The notes under the pieces were generated by a model. It was not told the DNA's origin and did not search any database. It saw only the letters and a program-made list of their open reading frames with translations. Shown piece after piece: positions 8,576 through 17,726 of a stretch of 64,000 nt of DNA (positions are counted from its first letter, which is position 1; each line of letters starts with the position of its first letter). A program made the translations under genes and the position numbers. Source of the DNA: Phycisphaerales bacterium (GTDB lineage: Bacteria > Planctomycetota > Phycisphaerae > Phycisphaerales > UBA1924); NCBI GenBank assembly GCA_040217175.1, contig JAVJNT010000001.1, forward strand, positions 620,001 to 684,000, given 5' to 3'.

Positions 8576-9750
8576 GCGCACTCCAGCCCGGCAGCCGCAT
8601 CGCCATCGCCGGCGGAGGTTGCGCGGGCTGCTCCCTCGCGTGCGAGATCCTCGCCCGATGCCCGGGCGTGCACGTCTCGGTCTTCGAGCCTGCGGCCAGC
8701 CTCGGGTCCCGCCGGACATGGTGCTTCTGGGACGTGCGGCCCCACCGCTTCGCCGACGCGATCCACACGCGGTGGAATCGTGTGCTCGTCCGCTCAGCGC
8801 GCATCGACGTCGAAGTCGACGCCTCGTCCTATCCCTATTCGTGCATCCGGGCGGAAGATTTCTTCCGAGTCGCTCGAGAAGCGATGTCTTCCGAATCATG
8901 CACGATCAGGCTCGGAACTTCCGTCGAGGCGATCTCCGAGCGAGACGATGGCGTCGAGCTCTCGCTCCGCACCGGCGATGGGGCGTCGACGGAGCGATTC
9001 TCGCACGTGTTCGATGGCCGTCCGCCCGCCCAGCCGTCGCACCCGTCGAACGAACCCATGCTCCTGCAGCACTTCGGCGGCATCGAGATCGACACCTCAT
9101 CTACTCCCGTCGATCCCAGCGTTGCGACGCTCATGGACTTTGGCGTCTCGCAGCATCACGGCGCTCACTTCATGTACGTCCTGCCGTTCCGTGCCGACCG
9201 GGTCCTCGTCGAGTCGACGTTCCTGACGACCGGCATCCCCGAAGGGATCGACTACGAGTCGAACGCCGCGGACTATGCCACGAGCGTGCTGGGCGTCGAC
9301 CCCACCCGCATCGTCTACCGCGAGTCGGGCGTCCTGCCCATGACCTTGCGACCGCTCGGGCCGGCGTCGACGCCCAGGATCTGGGCGATCGGCACACGCG
9401 CCGGCATCGGTCGTGCCAGCAGCGGGTATGCGTTCGATGCCATCCAGCACGACGCTCGCAGGATCGTGGACGCCCTTCGTTCGAACGCACCGAGGCCTCG
9501 TCCACCCCGCCCGCGGGTCTTGGGTGCGCTCGACCGCGTTCTGCTGTCCCTGCTCGACGCCCAGAATGACGCGGCCCCCGACCTGTTCTCGCGGCTCTTC
9601 CGTGACGCCCCAACGGACGGACTCATCAGATTCCTCGGCGATGTGCCGCGACCGCTCGACTACCTCGCCGTAATGTGGGCTATGCCAAAGGCACAGGTCA
9701 TCCGCCACGTGCTCGCACACCCGTCGGCTTGGCCACGGTTGGTCGGATGA
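8572..9750 (+). CDS. crtY: Lycopene beta-cyclase (CrtY type)
   Basis: A 392-residue flavoprotein-type lycopene cyclase, making beta-carotene from lycopene. The N-terminus has the dinucleotide-binding signature IAIAGGGCAGCSLACEIL, and further family signatures are YSCIRAEDF, the MDFGVSQ strand and GTRAGIGRASSGYAF near the C-terminus. The start overlaps crtB and the end overlaps blh, both by ATGA. The order crtI-crtB-crtY-blh after rhodopsin is the arrangement expected for retinal supply. Confidence 0.9.
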   Translation: MSALQPGSRIAIAGGGCAGCSLACEILARCPGVHVSVFEPAASLGSRRTWCFWDVRPHRFADAIHTRWNRVLVRSARIDVEVDASSYPYSCIRAEDFFRVAREAMSSESCTIRLGTSVEAISERDDGVELSLRTGDGASTERFSHVFDGRPPAQPSHPSNEPMLLQHFGGIEIDTSSTPVDPSVATLMDFGVSQHHGAHFMYVLPFRADRVLVESTFLTTGIPEGIDYESNAADYATSVLGVDPTRIVYRESGVLPMTLRPLGPASTPRIWAIGTRAGIGRASSGYAFDAIQHDARRIVDALRSNAPRPRPPRPRVLGALDRVLLSLLDAQNDAAPDLFSRLFRDAPTDGLIRFLGDVPRPLDYLAVMWAMPKAQVIRHVLAHPSAWPRLVG

Positions 9751-10718
9751 TCGCCTCGACCGAGGCGCCGGCTCCGATCGACGGCCGTTCCGTGTTGGCG
9801 ATGTACACGTGGGCCATCAGCGTCGCCACGCTGGTCGCGGGCGCCCTCGTTCTCGCCTTTGGTTCGCCACCGCCGCTGACATCCGCGATCATCATGGTGG
9901 TTGCGGTCGCACTCATCGGTCTGCCGCACGGCGCGTACGACCTCGAAGTCGCCCGGCGCATCTTCGCCCATCGCCTCGGCAACGCCTGGTGGCTGCTCTT
10001 CGGCATCGCGTACCTGGCGTTGGCGGTGCTGGGCCTGGGGTTGTGGTTGGTGTTGCCTTGGGTCGGCCTGACCTTGCTGCTCGTGGGCGGTGCGATCCAC
10101 TGGGGGCTCGATGATCTCGAGTGCGAACATACCAGCCGACGCACGAGGACGTGGCTCGCCCTGAGCCGGGGAGCCATCCCGGTCGCGAGTCCGATGGCTT
10201 TCCACAGTGAAGCGGTGTCCACGATTTTCTCCGCGATCCTCGGGGCCCAAGAAGTCGATGCGTCGCTCGTTCGCGTGGCGGGGGTCGTCTGGCTCGTTCT
10301 CGCGTGCCCTGGCATCCTCGCCTCGGTGCTGTGGGTGAGCCACGCAGCGCCCGCCGCAAGGCTGCGAGTCCTGGTCGAACCCCTCGTGCTCATCGCGTGG
10401 TTCGCCGTCGCCCCGCCGATCCTTGCCTTCACGATGTACTTCTGCTTCTGGCACTCGGTGCGACACTCGCTCCGCTCGGCCATGGCAGCCGCTCCGGGCG
10501 CGTCGGTGCGTGCTGCGATCACACGGTACCTGAGGGCCTCGGCGTTGCCGACCGTGCTCACGTGGGCCCTCGCCGCTGCGGCCGTCCTGATCTGGTCCGG
10601 GCTTGGGGATGCCGTGCAGTTGAGCTGGAGCATCGTGTTCATCGGGCTGTTCGCGTTGACCATCCCGCACGTCACGCTGGAGTGGTTCGAGAGCCGAGCT
10701 CGACCCGCAGGAGCATGA
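9747..10718 (+). CDS. blh: Beta-carotene 15,15'-dioxygenase, Brp/Blh family
   Basis: A 323-residue multi-spanning membrane protein that cleaves beta-carotene into two retinal molecules using O2 and iron. The histidines expected to bind iron are present in their family contexts: GLPHG (His61), AIHWG (His118), FWHSVRH (His236 and His240) and IPHVTLEW (His308). It starts by ATGA overlap with crtY and closes the operon. The rest of the chain is a series of hydrophobic helices. No carotenoid hydroxylase or ketolase follows, so beta-carotene appears to be directed to retinal. Confidence 0.92.
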   Translation: MIASTEAPAPIDGRSVLAMYTWAISVATLVAGALVLAFGSPPPLTSAIIMVVAVALIGLPHGAYDLEVARRIFAHRLGNAWWLLFGIAYLALAVLGLGLWLVLPWVGLTLLLVGGAIHWGLDDLECEHTSRRTRTWLALSRGAIPVASPMAFHSEAVSTIFSAILGAQEVDASLVRVAGVVWLVLACPGILASVLWVSHAAPAARLRVLVEPLVLIAWFAVAPPILAFTMYFCFWHSVRHSLRSAMAAAPGASVRAAITRYLRASALPTVLTWALAAAAVLIWSGLGDAVQLSWSIVFIGLFALTIPHVTLEWFESRARPAGA

Positions 10719-10859
10719 CGAATGGACCGGCTGGTCCTCGCGAGGCGGCGGGAACCCTACGTCCCTCGTTGTTCCCCCCAAACGCGTGGGATGCCGCTAC
10801 GCGAATCCCCGCCGAACCGAGCTTGGTGAGGCGATTCCGGATTCGATTGAGGTTCGGAG

Positions 10860-11846
10860 ATGAGTCTCTCTACTGAACAAGCCTGCGCCACGCTGCTGGA
10901 CCCCGCCATCCAGCCGCTCTCCCGTACATACGACCGGCTCTACTCGCCCGCCAACCTGCATCGCCTTGAGGTTCTGGTGATGATCGCCGCGTGCGCGGGG
11001 TTCATCGTCAATGTCGCGCTCATCTTCGCCGCACGCCGCTTTGCCGACATGGACCTGCCGGTGCTGCGGATCGTCAACACGAACTACTTCAGCGCGATCT
11101 ACACGCCCTTCAGCTTCATCCTCTTCTACGAGGTCTTGATGCTGGTGGTCGCGCTGCCCAAGTCGCTGTCCATCGCGGTGGCCAAGCAGTACGAGATCAT
11201 CTCGCTCATCATCGTGCGCGGCGTCTTCAAGGACATCGGCGAGTTGGAGAGCCCCGAGCAATGGGCCAGCCAGGTGGGCGACGTGCTGGTGCTGCTGGCC
11301 GACATGGCGGCGGCGCTGGCCATGTTCGCGCTCGTCGCGGTCTTCTACCGCCTGCGCAAGCGCAGCCCGCTGCGCCTCGACCCCAACACCATCACGGCGT
11401 TCGTCTCCTTCAAGAAGGCCGTCGCGGTGGTGCTCAGCATCATCTTCGTGGTCGTCGCGGTTGTTGGCCTCGTGGGCTGGTTGTGGAGCGTGATCGAGAG
11501 CTCGAAGGCGGGCGAGGTCAAGGGCATCGACACCGACCTGATCTTCTTCCCCAGGTTCTTCGAGATCCTGATCTTCAGCGACGTACTGATCCTGATCGTC
11601 TCGTTCTCCATCACCGACGGCTACCAGTACGTGTTCCGCAACGCGGGCTTCGTCATCTCGACCATCCTGCTGCGCATCTCGCTCACCTCGCCCAAGCCCC
11701 TCGACCTGGCCGCCGCCCTCACCGCCATGGGCTTCGGCATCGCCGTGCTGGCCATCTTCAACACCTACGCCAGGCTCGGGAAGGACAACGACGCGGGCGA
11801 CGGGCCATCCGGAGCCCTGCCCGCGGACTCGACCGATTCGACCTAG
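10860..11846 (+). CDS. Hypothetical multi-spanning membrane protein
   Basis: A 328-residue protein with about seven or eight hydrophobic segments separated by short charged loops (for example around residues 38-58, 78-100, 145-165, 190-212, 230-250 and 258-300) and a polar Asp/Ser-rich tail. There is no recognisable transporter or enzyme motif. It lies 141 nt after blh on the same strand, in its own context; whether it belongs to the phototrophy transcript cannot be told. ATG 10860 follows GGTTCGGAG. Confidence 0.7.
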   Translation: MSLSTEQACATLLDPAIQPLSRTYDRLYSPANLHRLEVLVMIAACAGFIVNVALIFAARRFADMDLPVLRIVNTNYFSAIYTPFSFILFYEVLMLVVALPKSLSIAVAKQYEIISLIIVRGVFKDIGELESPEQWASQVGDVLVLLADMAAALAMFALVAVFYRLRKRSPLRLDPNTITAFVSFKKAVAVVLSIIFVVVAVVGLVGWLWSVIESSKAGEVKGIDTDLIFFPRFFEILIFSDVLILIVSFSITDGYQYVFRNAGFVISTILLRISLTSPKPLDLAAALTAMGFGIAVLAIFNTYARLGKDNDAGDGPSGALPADSTDST

Positions 11847-11949
11847 CTCCGCACTCCTGCGCGACCGAGAGCGACGGATTCGTTTCGGCCACCGCCGACT
11901 CCACCCCTGGGCAAGAACCGATTCAAATCTCCCCTGCTATCCTCTGGCA

Positions 11950-12207
11950 GTGCGGTGCCCAAACTGCAAGTACGACATGCGCAGGATCGACGAGCGGCGC
12001 TGCCCCGAGTGCGGCTGCCGACCGCACGTGATCTTCGCCGACCGGGCCGAGCGCCGCCACCGACGCCGCCGCATCGCGAGGGTTGTCGGCTTCTGGGGCG
12101 GGCTGGCGATGGTCGTGGCCCTCATCTGGGCCATGTCGTACTTGCAGGTCAACGCGGACGAACTCAGCCAGAAGAAGGGCTTTCGCCTGTTGTACGGCTG
12201 GCGGTGA
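11950..12207 (+). CDS. Small zinc-ribbon membrane protein
   Basis: An 85-residue protein with a GTG start. The N-terminus carries a zinc ribbon made of CPNC and CPEC knuckles 15 residues apart, followed by an Arg/His-rich stretch and one membrane helix (about residues 46-66). Short proteins of this layout, opening with a CPxCxYDxR motif, are common in planctomycetes and are uncharacterised. It is probably a membrane-anchored cytoplasmic zinc module. An alternative ATG lies nine codons further in but would remove the first Cys pair, which argues for the GTG. Confidence 0.65.
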   Translation: MRCPNCKYDMRRIDERRCPECGCRPHVIFADRAERRHRRRRIARVVGFWGGLAMVVALIWAMSYLQVNADELSQKKGFRLLYGWR

Positions 12208-12286
12208 GGCACACCCAATCACGCCCGGCGCCACGCCGGCCGTTCAGCGCCTGCCCGCGTCTGCTCCACGCCCCTGACGCACGAAA

Positions 12287-12316
12287 TGAAAGAGCCCGGA
12301 CTCGCGCCCGGGCCTC
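12287..12316 (-). terminator. Probable terminator of sat
   Basis: Read on the minus strand just after the sat stop codon, GCCCGG and CCGGGC pair around a short loop and are followed by CTCTTTCATTTC. A G/C-rich stem with a T-rich tail fits a factor-independent terminator; one base is bulged. Confidence 0.55.
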
Positions 12317-12339
12317 GCTCGAACAGACGATCGCAAGCC

Positions 12340-13551
12340 TCAGCTCGTCGCCCACTTGATCAGCACATCAGCAACCTCCGGCCGCGTGAACTCGCCGGGG
12401 GGGCGCTCGCCCTTGGCCAGCATCTCGCGGACCTTGGTGCCGCTCAGGAACACCTGGTCGCCCTCGATCTTGGGGAACGTCTTGCCGCTGACCATGCCCT
12501 GGGCCTTGTGGCTCCACGCGGCGTGCTCGAACTTCAGCGGCGTGATCTTGAGGTCGCCGACCGCACCGGTCGTCACCTGGTCGACGAGCGTCTGCGCGTC
12601 GTACGTGCCGTAGTAGTTGCCCACGCCGGCGTGGTCGCGGCCGACGATGAAGTGCGAGCACCCGTAGTTCTGGCGGACGATCGCGTGCAGGATGGCCTCG
12701 CGCGGGCCGGCGTACCGCATCGCCGCGGGCATCACGGTCACCATCGTGCGATCGGTGTTGAAGTAGTTGTCGACGAGCACCTCGTAGCAGTCCATGCGGA
12801 CGTCGGCGGGGATGTCGCCGGGCTTGGTCTCGCCCACCAGCGGGTGGATCAGCAGGCCGTCGGTGATCTCCTGGGCGCACTTGCACAGGTACTCGTGGGC
12901 GCGGTGGATGGGGTTGCGAGTCTGGAAGGCGCTGACCGTGCTCCAGCCCTTGCCCTCGAAGGCCTCGCGCGTCTGCGCGGGCGTCAGCCGCTTGTCGAGG
13001 AACGCCTCGGGGCCGTCGGGGTCCACGCACACCGTGACCACCTCGATCGGGCCGGCCAGGCACGTATCGCCTTCCTTCTTCACCGCCTCGGCGCCGGGGT
13101 GCTGCCCGTCGTCGTCGCCCGGCTCGTTGAAGAAGATCGTCGCCTCGGCCTCGCGGTCGTGGGCGAAGACCTCCTTAACGGTCATGACGGCCTGCAGCTC
13201 GCCGTTGGGCGCATAGAGCGCAACGCGCTCGCCCTGTTTCGGGGCCTTGCTGCCGTCAACGCTCAGCGTGATCGGAATAGGCCACCGCACGCCGCTCTCG
13301 AGCCGCATGTCCTCGATGACGCCGCGGACGTCGGCCGAGCCCATGAAGCCCGTGAGCGGGCTGAAGGCGCCCGTCCCGATCATCTCGACGTCGCACGACT
13401 GCTTCGCCGAGAGGTCGACGCGGGCCAGGCCCTTGGCCTCGGCGACCAGCTCGTCGCGGCGAGCGCCGTCGGCCACCTGGTTCACCAGGGTGCCGCCATG
13501 GGGCTCGATCAGGGACTTGGTGGCCGACTTCGGTGCCATCGTCGCGGGCAT
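12340..13551 (-). CDS. sat: Sulfate adenylyltransferase (ATP sulfurylase)
   Basis: A 403-residue single-chain ATP sulfurylase making APS from ATP and sulfate. The nucleotide-binding motif QTRNPIHRAHEYL and the second motif HFIVGRDHAG are intact, and FLSGTKVREMLAKGERPP matches the family's C-terminal end. ATG 13551 is preceded by AAGGAGGATGCG, an excellent ribosome site, and is preferred over an upstream start at 13611. APS kinase (cysC) lies 1.5 kb away on the other strand, so sulfate activation to PAPS is covered. No sulfite-forming reductase is in the window, so the direction (assimilation or sulfation of polymers) is open. Confidence 0.93.
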   Translation of the reverse strand: MPATMAPKSATKSLIEPHGGTLVNQVADGARRDELVAEAKGLARVDLSAKQSCDVEMIGTGAFSPLTGFMGSADVRGVIEDMRLESGVRWPIPITLSVDGSKAPKQGERVALYAPNGELQAVMTVKEVFAHDREAEATIFFNEPGDDDGQHPGAEAVKKEGDTCLAGPIEVVTVCVDPDGPEAFLDKRLTPAQTREAFEGKGWSTVSAFQTRNPIHRAHEYLCKCAQEITDGLLIHPLVGETKPGDIPADVRMDCYEVLVDNYFNTDRTMVTVMPAAMRYAGPREAILHAIVRQNYGCSHFIVGRDHAGVGNYYGTYDAQTLVDQVTTGAVGDLKITPLKFEHAAWSHKAQGMVSGKTFPKIEGDQVFLSGTKVREMLAKGERPPGEFTRPEVADVLIKWATS

Positions 13552-13680
13552 CGCATCCTCCTTGGAGGTGTTCTTGGAGTTGTTCGGGCCCGGGGCGCCA
13601 CGGGCGACCAATCCGGGGAATGGAGATGTTACGTCGCATGCCCGATGGGAGCAAACCCCGAGGGCCGCCGGGGCCGGAAT

Positions 13681-14907
13681 TCACCGGGCTTTCTGGCGAT
13701 TCCGGGCCTGCTGGGAGGCAAAGCGGATGGCCGCCTCGTGCCCGTCGACCATGTTCTCGACGGTGCATCGCTCCAGGACCGTCTGGCGGCCGGCTTCGCC
13801 CATCGCCCGTGCTGCCGCGGGGTCTTCGACCAGCCTGGCGATCGCGTCGGCCAGCGACCCCGGCTCGCCCAGGTCGACCAGCAGCGAGTTCCGCTCGTGC
13901 TCGAGCACCCACGCCTCGGGCGGATGATCCCACAGGTTCTGGTTGGTCACCACCGGCACGCCGTAGCCAAGCGCGTGCAGGACGCTGAGGCCGATGAAGT
14001 CCGGGTAGCAGAACGCCGTGGCGGACAGGAACCACGGCGCAAGCTGCTCCTCGCCGTAGATCGCCCCGGGCATGACGACGCGGTCCGCGATTCCCAGCTT
14101 GCGCGCCAGCTCCAGCAGGTGCTCGCGCTGGTCGCCGTCGCCCACGAGCGCGACGACCAGGTCCGGGCAGCGATCGCTCAGGCGCGCCGCCGCGTGCAGC
14201 AGCAGGCCCATGCGGTTCTGCGCATACAACCGAGAGACGAACAGCACCACCGGGCCACGATCAAGACCGTGCTCACGCTTGAAGGCGGCCAGACGCTCGG
14301 GATCAGCGAGCCACTGCTCGCGCGCCGCCTGGATCGGGCTCTGGTCCAGCGCGTTGAGCGCCACGAATAGCCGCTCGGGGTCGAGCCCCTCTTCGATCAG
14401 TCGCTCGCGGGCCGGGTGGTTGTACAGCACGATCGCGTCGGCCTTGCGACCGATCCAGTTGCGCAGCCGCCGAGACCACTTCGTGTCCCGCACCGAGTAG
14501 CCGTGCCCCCACACGACGACGCCCACCCCCCGCTTCTTCGCCCGGCAGATCGCCGGCAGCAGGCTGGGCACGCCCGAGTTGTGCTCCAGCACTGCCACGT
14601 CCGCCCGGGCGGGGTCGACCGCCTCGAACTGGGCCGACACCCACCGGACCTCGCGAGGCCGCTTCAGCAGGAATCGCTCGCGCACCTGCCTCGCTTCGAA
14701 CCCCTCGGCCGCCACGTTGGGCAGCTTGGCCTTGTCGCTGAACAGCACTTCCACCGAGATCCCGGGGCGCCTGGCAAGCTCGGCGAACACTGGCACGCGG
14801 TACGCCGGGAGCGCCGGCTGCTGGAAGCACACGCGGATCGTCCGATCGTCGGGCCGCTTGCCGGGCTGGTTCTCGGGCTTTTCGGGGGCAGTCTCGGGCA
14901 CGGTCAT
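13681..14907 (-). CDS. Glycosyltransferase, GT4-like (GT-B fold)
   Basis: A 408-residue protein with the two Rossmann-like halves of a GT-B glycosyltransferase. The C-terminal half has [27 protein letters not shown] and then [18 protein letters not shown], matching the sugar-nucleotide region of family GT4. The N-terminal 25 residues are Pro/Glu-rich and probably disordered. No signal or membrane segment is seen, so it would act at the cytoplasmic face. It lies between sat and cysC, compatible with making a glycan that is later sulfated, but that link is only contextual. The acceptor and sugar are unknown. Confidence 0.82.
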   Translation of the reverse strand: MTVPETAPEKPENQPGKRPDDRTIRVCFQQPALPAYRVPVFAELARRPGISVEVLFSDKAKLPNVAAEGFEARQVRERFLLKRPREVRWVSAQFEAVDPARADVAVLEHNSGVPSLLPAICRAKKRGVGVVVWGHGYSVRDTKWSRRLRNWIGRKADAIVLYNHPARERLIEEGLDPERLFVALNALDQSPIQAAREQWLADPERLAAFKREHGLDRGPVVLFVSRLYAQNRMGLLLHAAARLSDRCPDLVVALVGDGDQREHLLELARKLGIADRVVMPGAIYGEEQLAPWFLSATAFCYPDFIGLSVLHALGYGVPVVTNQNLWDHPPEAWVLEHERNSLLVDLGEPGSLADAIARLVEDPAAARAMGEAGRQTVLERCTVENMVDGHEAAIRFASQQARNRQKAR

Positions 14908-15012
14908 GGCGGCAACGCTATCGGTTCCCCGGCGGTAGGCCGTCTACGATCTCTTCCCCGAGGGGCCGAATCCGGGGCTCCCCGGGCCACGAGAAACCGA
15001 ACAGGAGGCGAA

Positions 15013-15642
15013 ATGACCCAGACCACCGGTCAGGTGAAGGCGACCAACATCCACTGGCACGAGGGCGACCTCAGCCGCGACGAACGCTGGGGCGCTCTCA
15101 AGGCCAAGGGCGCCACGGTCTGGTTTACGGGCCTCAGTGGCTCGGGTAAGAGCACCATCGCCAGCGCCGTCGAGCAGGTCCTCGTCAAGCGTGGCGTCAA
15201 CAGCTACCGCCTCGACGGCGACAACGTCCGCCACGGCCTCAACAAGAACCTAGGCTTCAGCGCCGACGACCGCACTGAGAACATCCGCCGCATCGGCGAG
15301 GTCAGCAAGCTCTTCGCCGACGCTGGCGTCGTCAGCCTGACCAGCTTCATCAGCCCCTACGTGCGCGACCGCGACCTCTGCCGCCAGATGCACGACGAGT
15401 CGAAGCTGCCCTTCCTCGAGGTCTTCGTCGACACCCCCCTCGAAGAGTGCGAGAAGCGCGACCCCAAGGGCCTCTACAAGAAGGCCCGCGCGGGCGAGAT
15501 CAAGGGCTTCACCGGCATCGACGACCCCTACGAGGCCCCGCCGAAGGCCGAGCTCGTCTTGAAGACCGAGGGCCGCTCGATCGACGAGTGCGTGCAAGAG
15601 GTCCTGAGCTTCCTGGAGAGCAAGGGCATCGTCCAGGGCTGA
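15013..15642 (+). CDS. cysC: Adenylylsulfate (APS) kinase
   Basis: A 209-residue P-loop kinase phosphorylating APS to PAPS. The Walker A motif GLSGSGKST is followed by [17 protein letters not shown], the APS-kinase signature, and [13 protein letters not shown] is also typical. It is a stand-alone enzyme of normal length, not fused to CysN or ATP sulfurylase. ATG 15013 follows ACAGGAGGCGAA. It is divergent from the glycosyltransferase gene and convergent with the small gene at 15652, whose end is only 9 nt away. Confidence 0.94.
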   Translation: MTQTTGQVKATNIHWHEGDLSRDERWGALKAKGATVWFTGLSGSGKSTIASAVEQVLVKRGVNSYRLDGDNVRHGLNKNLGFSADDRTENIRRIGEVSKLFADAGVVSLTSFISPYVRDRDLCRQMHDESKLPFLEVFVDTPLEECEKRDPKGLYKKARAGEIKGFTGIDDPYEAPPKAELVLKTEGRSIDECVQEVLSFLESKGIVQG

Positions 15643-15651
15643 AGTTCGAGC

Positions 15652-15951
15652 CTACTTCACGCGTCGCAAGCGCTGCGGCTTGGCCTTGGGCACCTGCTCG
15701 ATCAGGCCGCGCGCTTCGAGGTCCTGCTTCACCGTCGTGACGTACCAGAGGACGCTCAGCCCCTTGGGGTAGGCGTCCTCATTCAAATGGTCGACGACCA
15801 GATCGCCCAGGTCGCCGAAGAGCACGCCCTCGTCGTCTTTTGGGATGACCTTGAGCAGCGCCCGACGCATCTCGTCGTACTTGCTCTTCTCGATGTTGAC
15901 GCCCGCCTTGCCCTGCGGGTGCAGCGTCATGATCCGCTCGGCCATCCCCAC
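15652..15951 (-). CDS. Small conserved hypothetical protein, DUF6958-like
   Basis: A 99-residue basic protein. The layout (HPQGKAGVNIEKSKYDEMRRALL, broken here as a family-like N-terminal stretch, then a Trp-Tyr segment and LEARGLIEQVP near the end) recalls the small DUF6958 family, which looks like a winged-helix fold. This assignment is from memory and is tentative. An in-frame ATG two codons in (15945) is equally possible. It lies 12 nt downstream of gltX on the same strand, so the two may be co-transcribed. Confidence 0.65.
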   Translation of the reverse strand: MGMAERIMTLHPQGKAGVNIEKSKYDEMRRALLKVIPKDDEGVLFGDLGDLVVDHLNEDAYPKGLSVLWYVTTVKQDLEARGLIEQVPKAKPQRLRRVK

Positions 15952-15963
15952 GAACCTCCTCCG

Positions 15964-17691
15964 CTAGCTCTTCACTTCGTGGGCCGACAGGCATCGCTCG
16001 ATGCGGGCGAGCGCCTTCGCCCTGCCCACGAGTTCCAGCGTTTGCCCCAGCCCCGGGCTCACCGTCCCGCCCGTCATCGCCACACGCAGCGGCTGGGCCG
16101 CCTTGCCCATGCCCAGGCCCTTGCCCTCGCACCATTGCTTGATGGCCGCCTCGATCGCCTCGGCCTCGAACGGCTCGACCGCCTCGAGCACCGGCCCCAG
16201 CTCACGCAGCGCCGCCAGCCCCTCGCCGTCGTTCTTGAGCAGCACCTTGTTGACGGCCTTCTCGTCGTACCCGAAGCCGTCATCCAGAGCAAACGCCACC
16301 ACGCCCGCCGCCTCACGCAGCACGCGCGTCCGCTGCCGCGCCGCAGCAGCGGCCATAGGCAACTTCTCGCCCAACGCTTCGAGCGTCGCCCGGTCGTACC
16401 GCTCGAGCCACGTCCGCCATTCGCCCGCGAATCGCTCGTCGCTCATGCGGTTCTGGATCTCGTCGGCGTTGAACGCCATGAGCTTCTCCCGGTCGAACTT
16501 GCTCGCGCTCTTGCCGATGCGGTGCAGGTCGAATTTCCGGGCCAGCTCGTCCATCGAGAAACGCTCGACGTCGGTGCCGTCCTCGTTCTTCTCGCCCGGG
16601 TTCCAGCCCAGGAGCGCGAGGTAGTTGCACAGGACGTGCGGCAGGTACCCGCTGCGCCGGAAGTCCTCCACGTCGATCTCGGGCGGGGTGAAGCCGATGG
16701 CGCCCGCGAGCCGCATCAGGTCGTCCGTCGCGAGCTGCGCTCGCTTGTCGCCAAGCCACGCCTTAAAGCTCCCGTCATCGATGGTGCCATCGGGCGCAGC
16801 GTCGATCTTCTGCTCCTTGCAGAACGCCCGGACGGCCTTGTCCTTGTCCCGCTTGCTCATCTTGCTGTTGTCGGGGTTGAAGATCAGCGGCAGGTGGGCA
16901 TAGACGGGCGTGCGATACCCCAGCGCCTGCTGCAATGCGACGTGCCGGGGCGTGTTCTGCAGGTGCTCTTGCCCGCGCAGCACGTGGCTCACGCCCATCG
17001 CCTGGTCATCGACGACCACCGCGAAGTGGTACGTGGGGAACCCGTCGGCCTTACGGATTACGAAGTCATCGAGCTCGCCCGCCGCGAAACGCACCTCGCC
17101 CAGCACCGAGTCGGCAACGACGACGTCGTGGTCGGGAGCCTTGAAGCGCACCACGTGCCGCTCGCCCGCCATCATCCGGCTGAGACGCTCGGCCTCGGGG
17201 ATCTCCAGGGCCGCCCGGTTGTAGCGGTACGTCTCGTTGGCATCCTGGGCCGCCTTGCGCTTGGCGTCCAGCTCGTCGGCCGTCTCGAAGGCCGGGTACG
17301 CACGCCCACGCTCGAGCAGCTCGGCCAACGCCATGTTGTACGCGTCGACCCGCTCGGCCTGGAAGAACGGCCCCACGCCCCGCGGGTCGCCGCCCAGCTT
17401 CTTCTGGGCGTTGGCGTGCTCGGGCCCCTCCTGCCAGTCGATCCCCAGCCACGCCAGGTCCTCGAGGATGCCCGCGACGGCCGCCTCGCTCGAACGCTTC
17501 TGGTCGGTGTCCTCGACGCGCAGCAGGAACGTCCCGCCCCGGCCCTTGGCGAAAGCCCAACAAAAGAGCGCGGTCCGGGCGCCTCCCACGTGCAGATGGC
17601 CCGTGGGCGAGGGCGCGAACCGCGTGAATACCCCGTCAACCGGGGCGGGCTGGCCGTTGCTGGCCGAGACGTTGGCGTGTGCGTCGCTCAT
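15964..17691 (-). CDS. gltX: Glutamyl-tRNA synthetase
   Basis: A 575-residue class I aminoacyl-tRNA synthetase charging tRNA with glutamate. The HIGH-type motif appears in FAPSPTGHLHVGGARTA (about residues 24-40) and the KMSKS-type motif as SKMSKRDK. The C-terminal third is the helical anticodon-binding region. It is longer than many bacterial GltX proteins (about 470-500 residues), with extra sequence in the connective region after the KMSK loop (a DAAPDGTIDDGS segment). The first 19 residues are a polar leader, so the start is approximate. Confidence 0.94.
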   Translation of the reverse strand: MSDAHANVSASNGQPAPVDGVFTRFAPSPTGHLHVGGARTALFCWAFAKGRGGTFLLRVEDTDQKRSSEAAVAGILEDLAWLGIDWQEGPEHANAQKKLGGDPRGVGPFFQAERVDAYNMALAELLERGRAYPAFETADELDAKRKAAQDANETYRYNRAALEIPEAERLSRMMAGERHVVRFKAPDHDVVVADSVLGEVRFAAGELDDFVIRKADGFPTYHFAVVVDDQAMGVSHVLRGQEHLQNTPRHVALQQALGYRTPVYAHLPLIFNPDNSKMSKRDKDKAVRAFCKEQKIDAAPDGTIDDGSFKAWLGDKRAQLATDDLMRLAGAIGFTPPEIDVEDFRRSGYLPHVLCNYLALLGWNPGEKNEDGTDVERFSMDELARKFDLHRIGKSASKFDREKLMAFNADEIQNRMSDERFAGEWRTWLERYDRATLEALGEKLPMAAAAARQRTRVLREAAGVVAFALDDGFGYDEKAVNKVLLKNDGEGLAALRELGPVLEAVEPFEAEAIEAAIKQWCEGKGLGMGKAAQPLRVAMTGGTVSPGLGQTLELVGRAKALARIERCLSAHEVKS

Positions 17692-17726
17692 CGCGAGATG
17701 CTAGCGACGCACACGCGCAGGCGGCG

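Noticed and set aside
12286-14370. 694-residue plus-strand frame opposite sat and the glycosyltransferase
   Set aside because: Antisense of sat, whose motifs and ribosome site are unambiguous.
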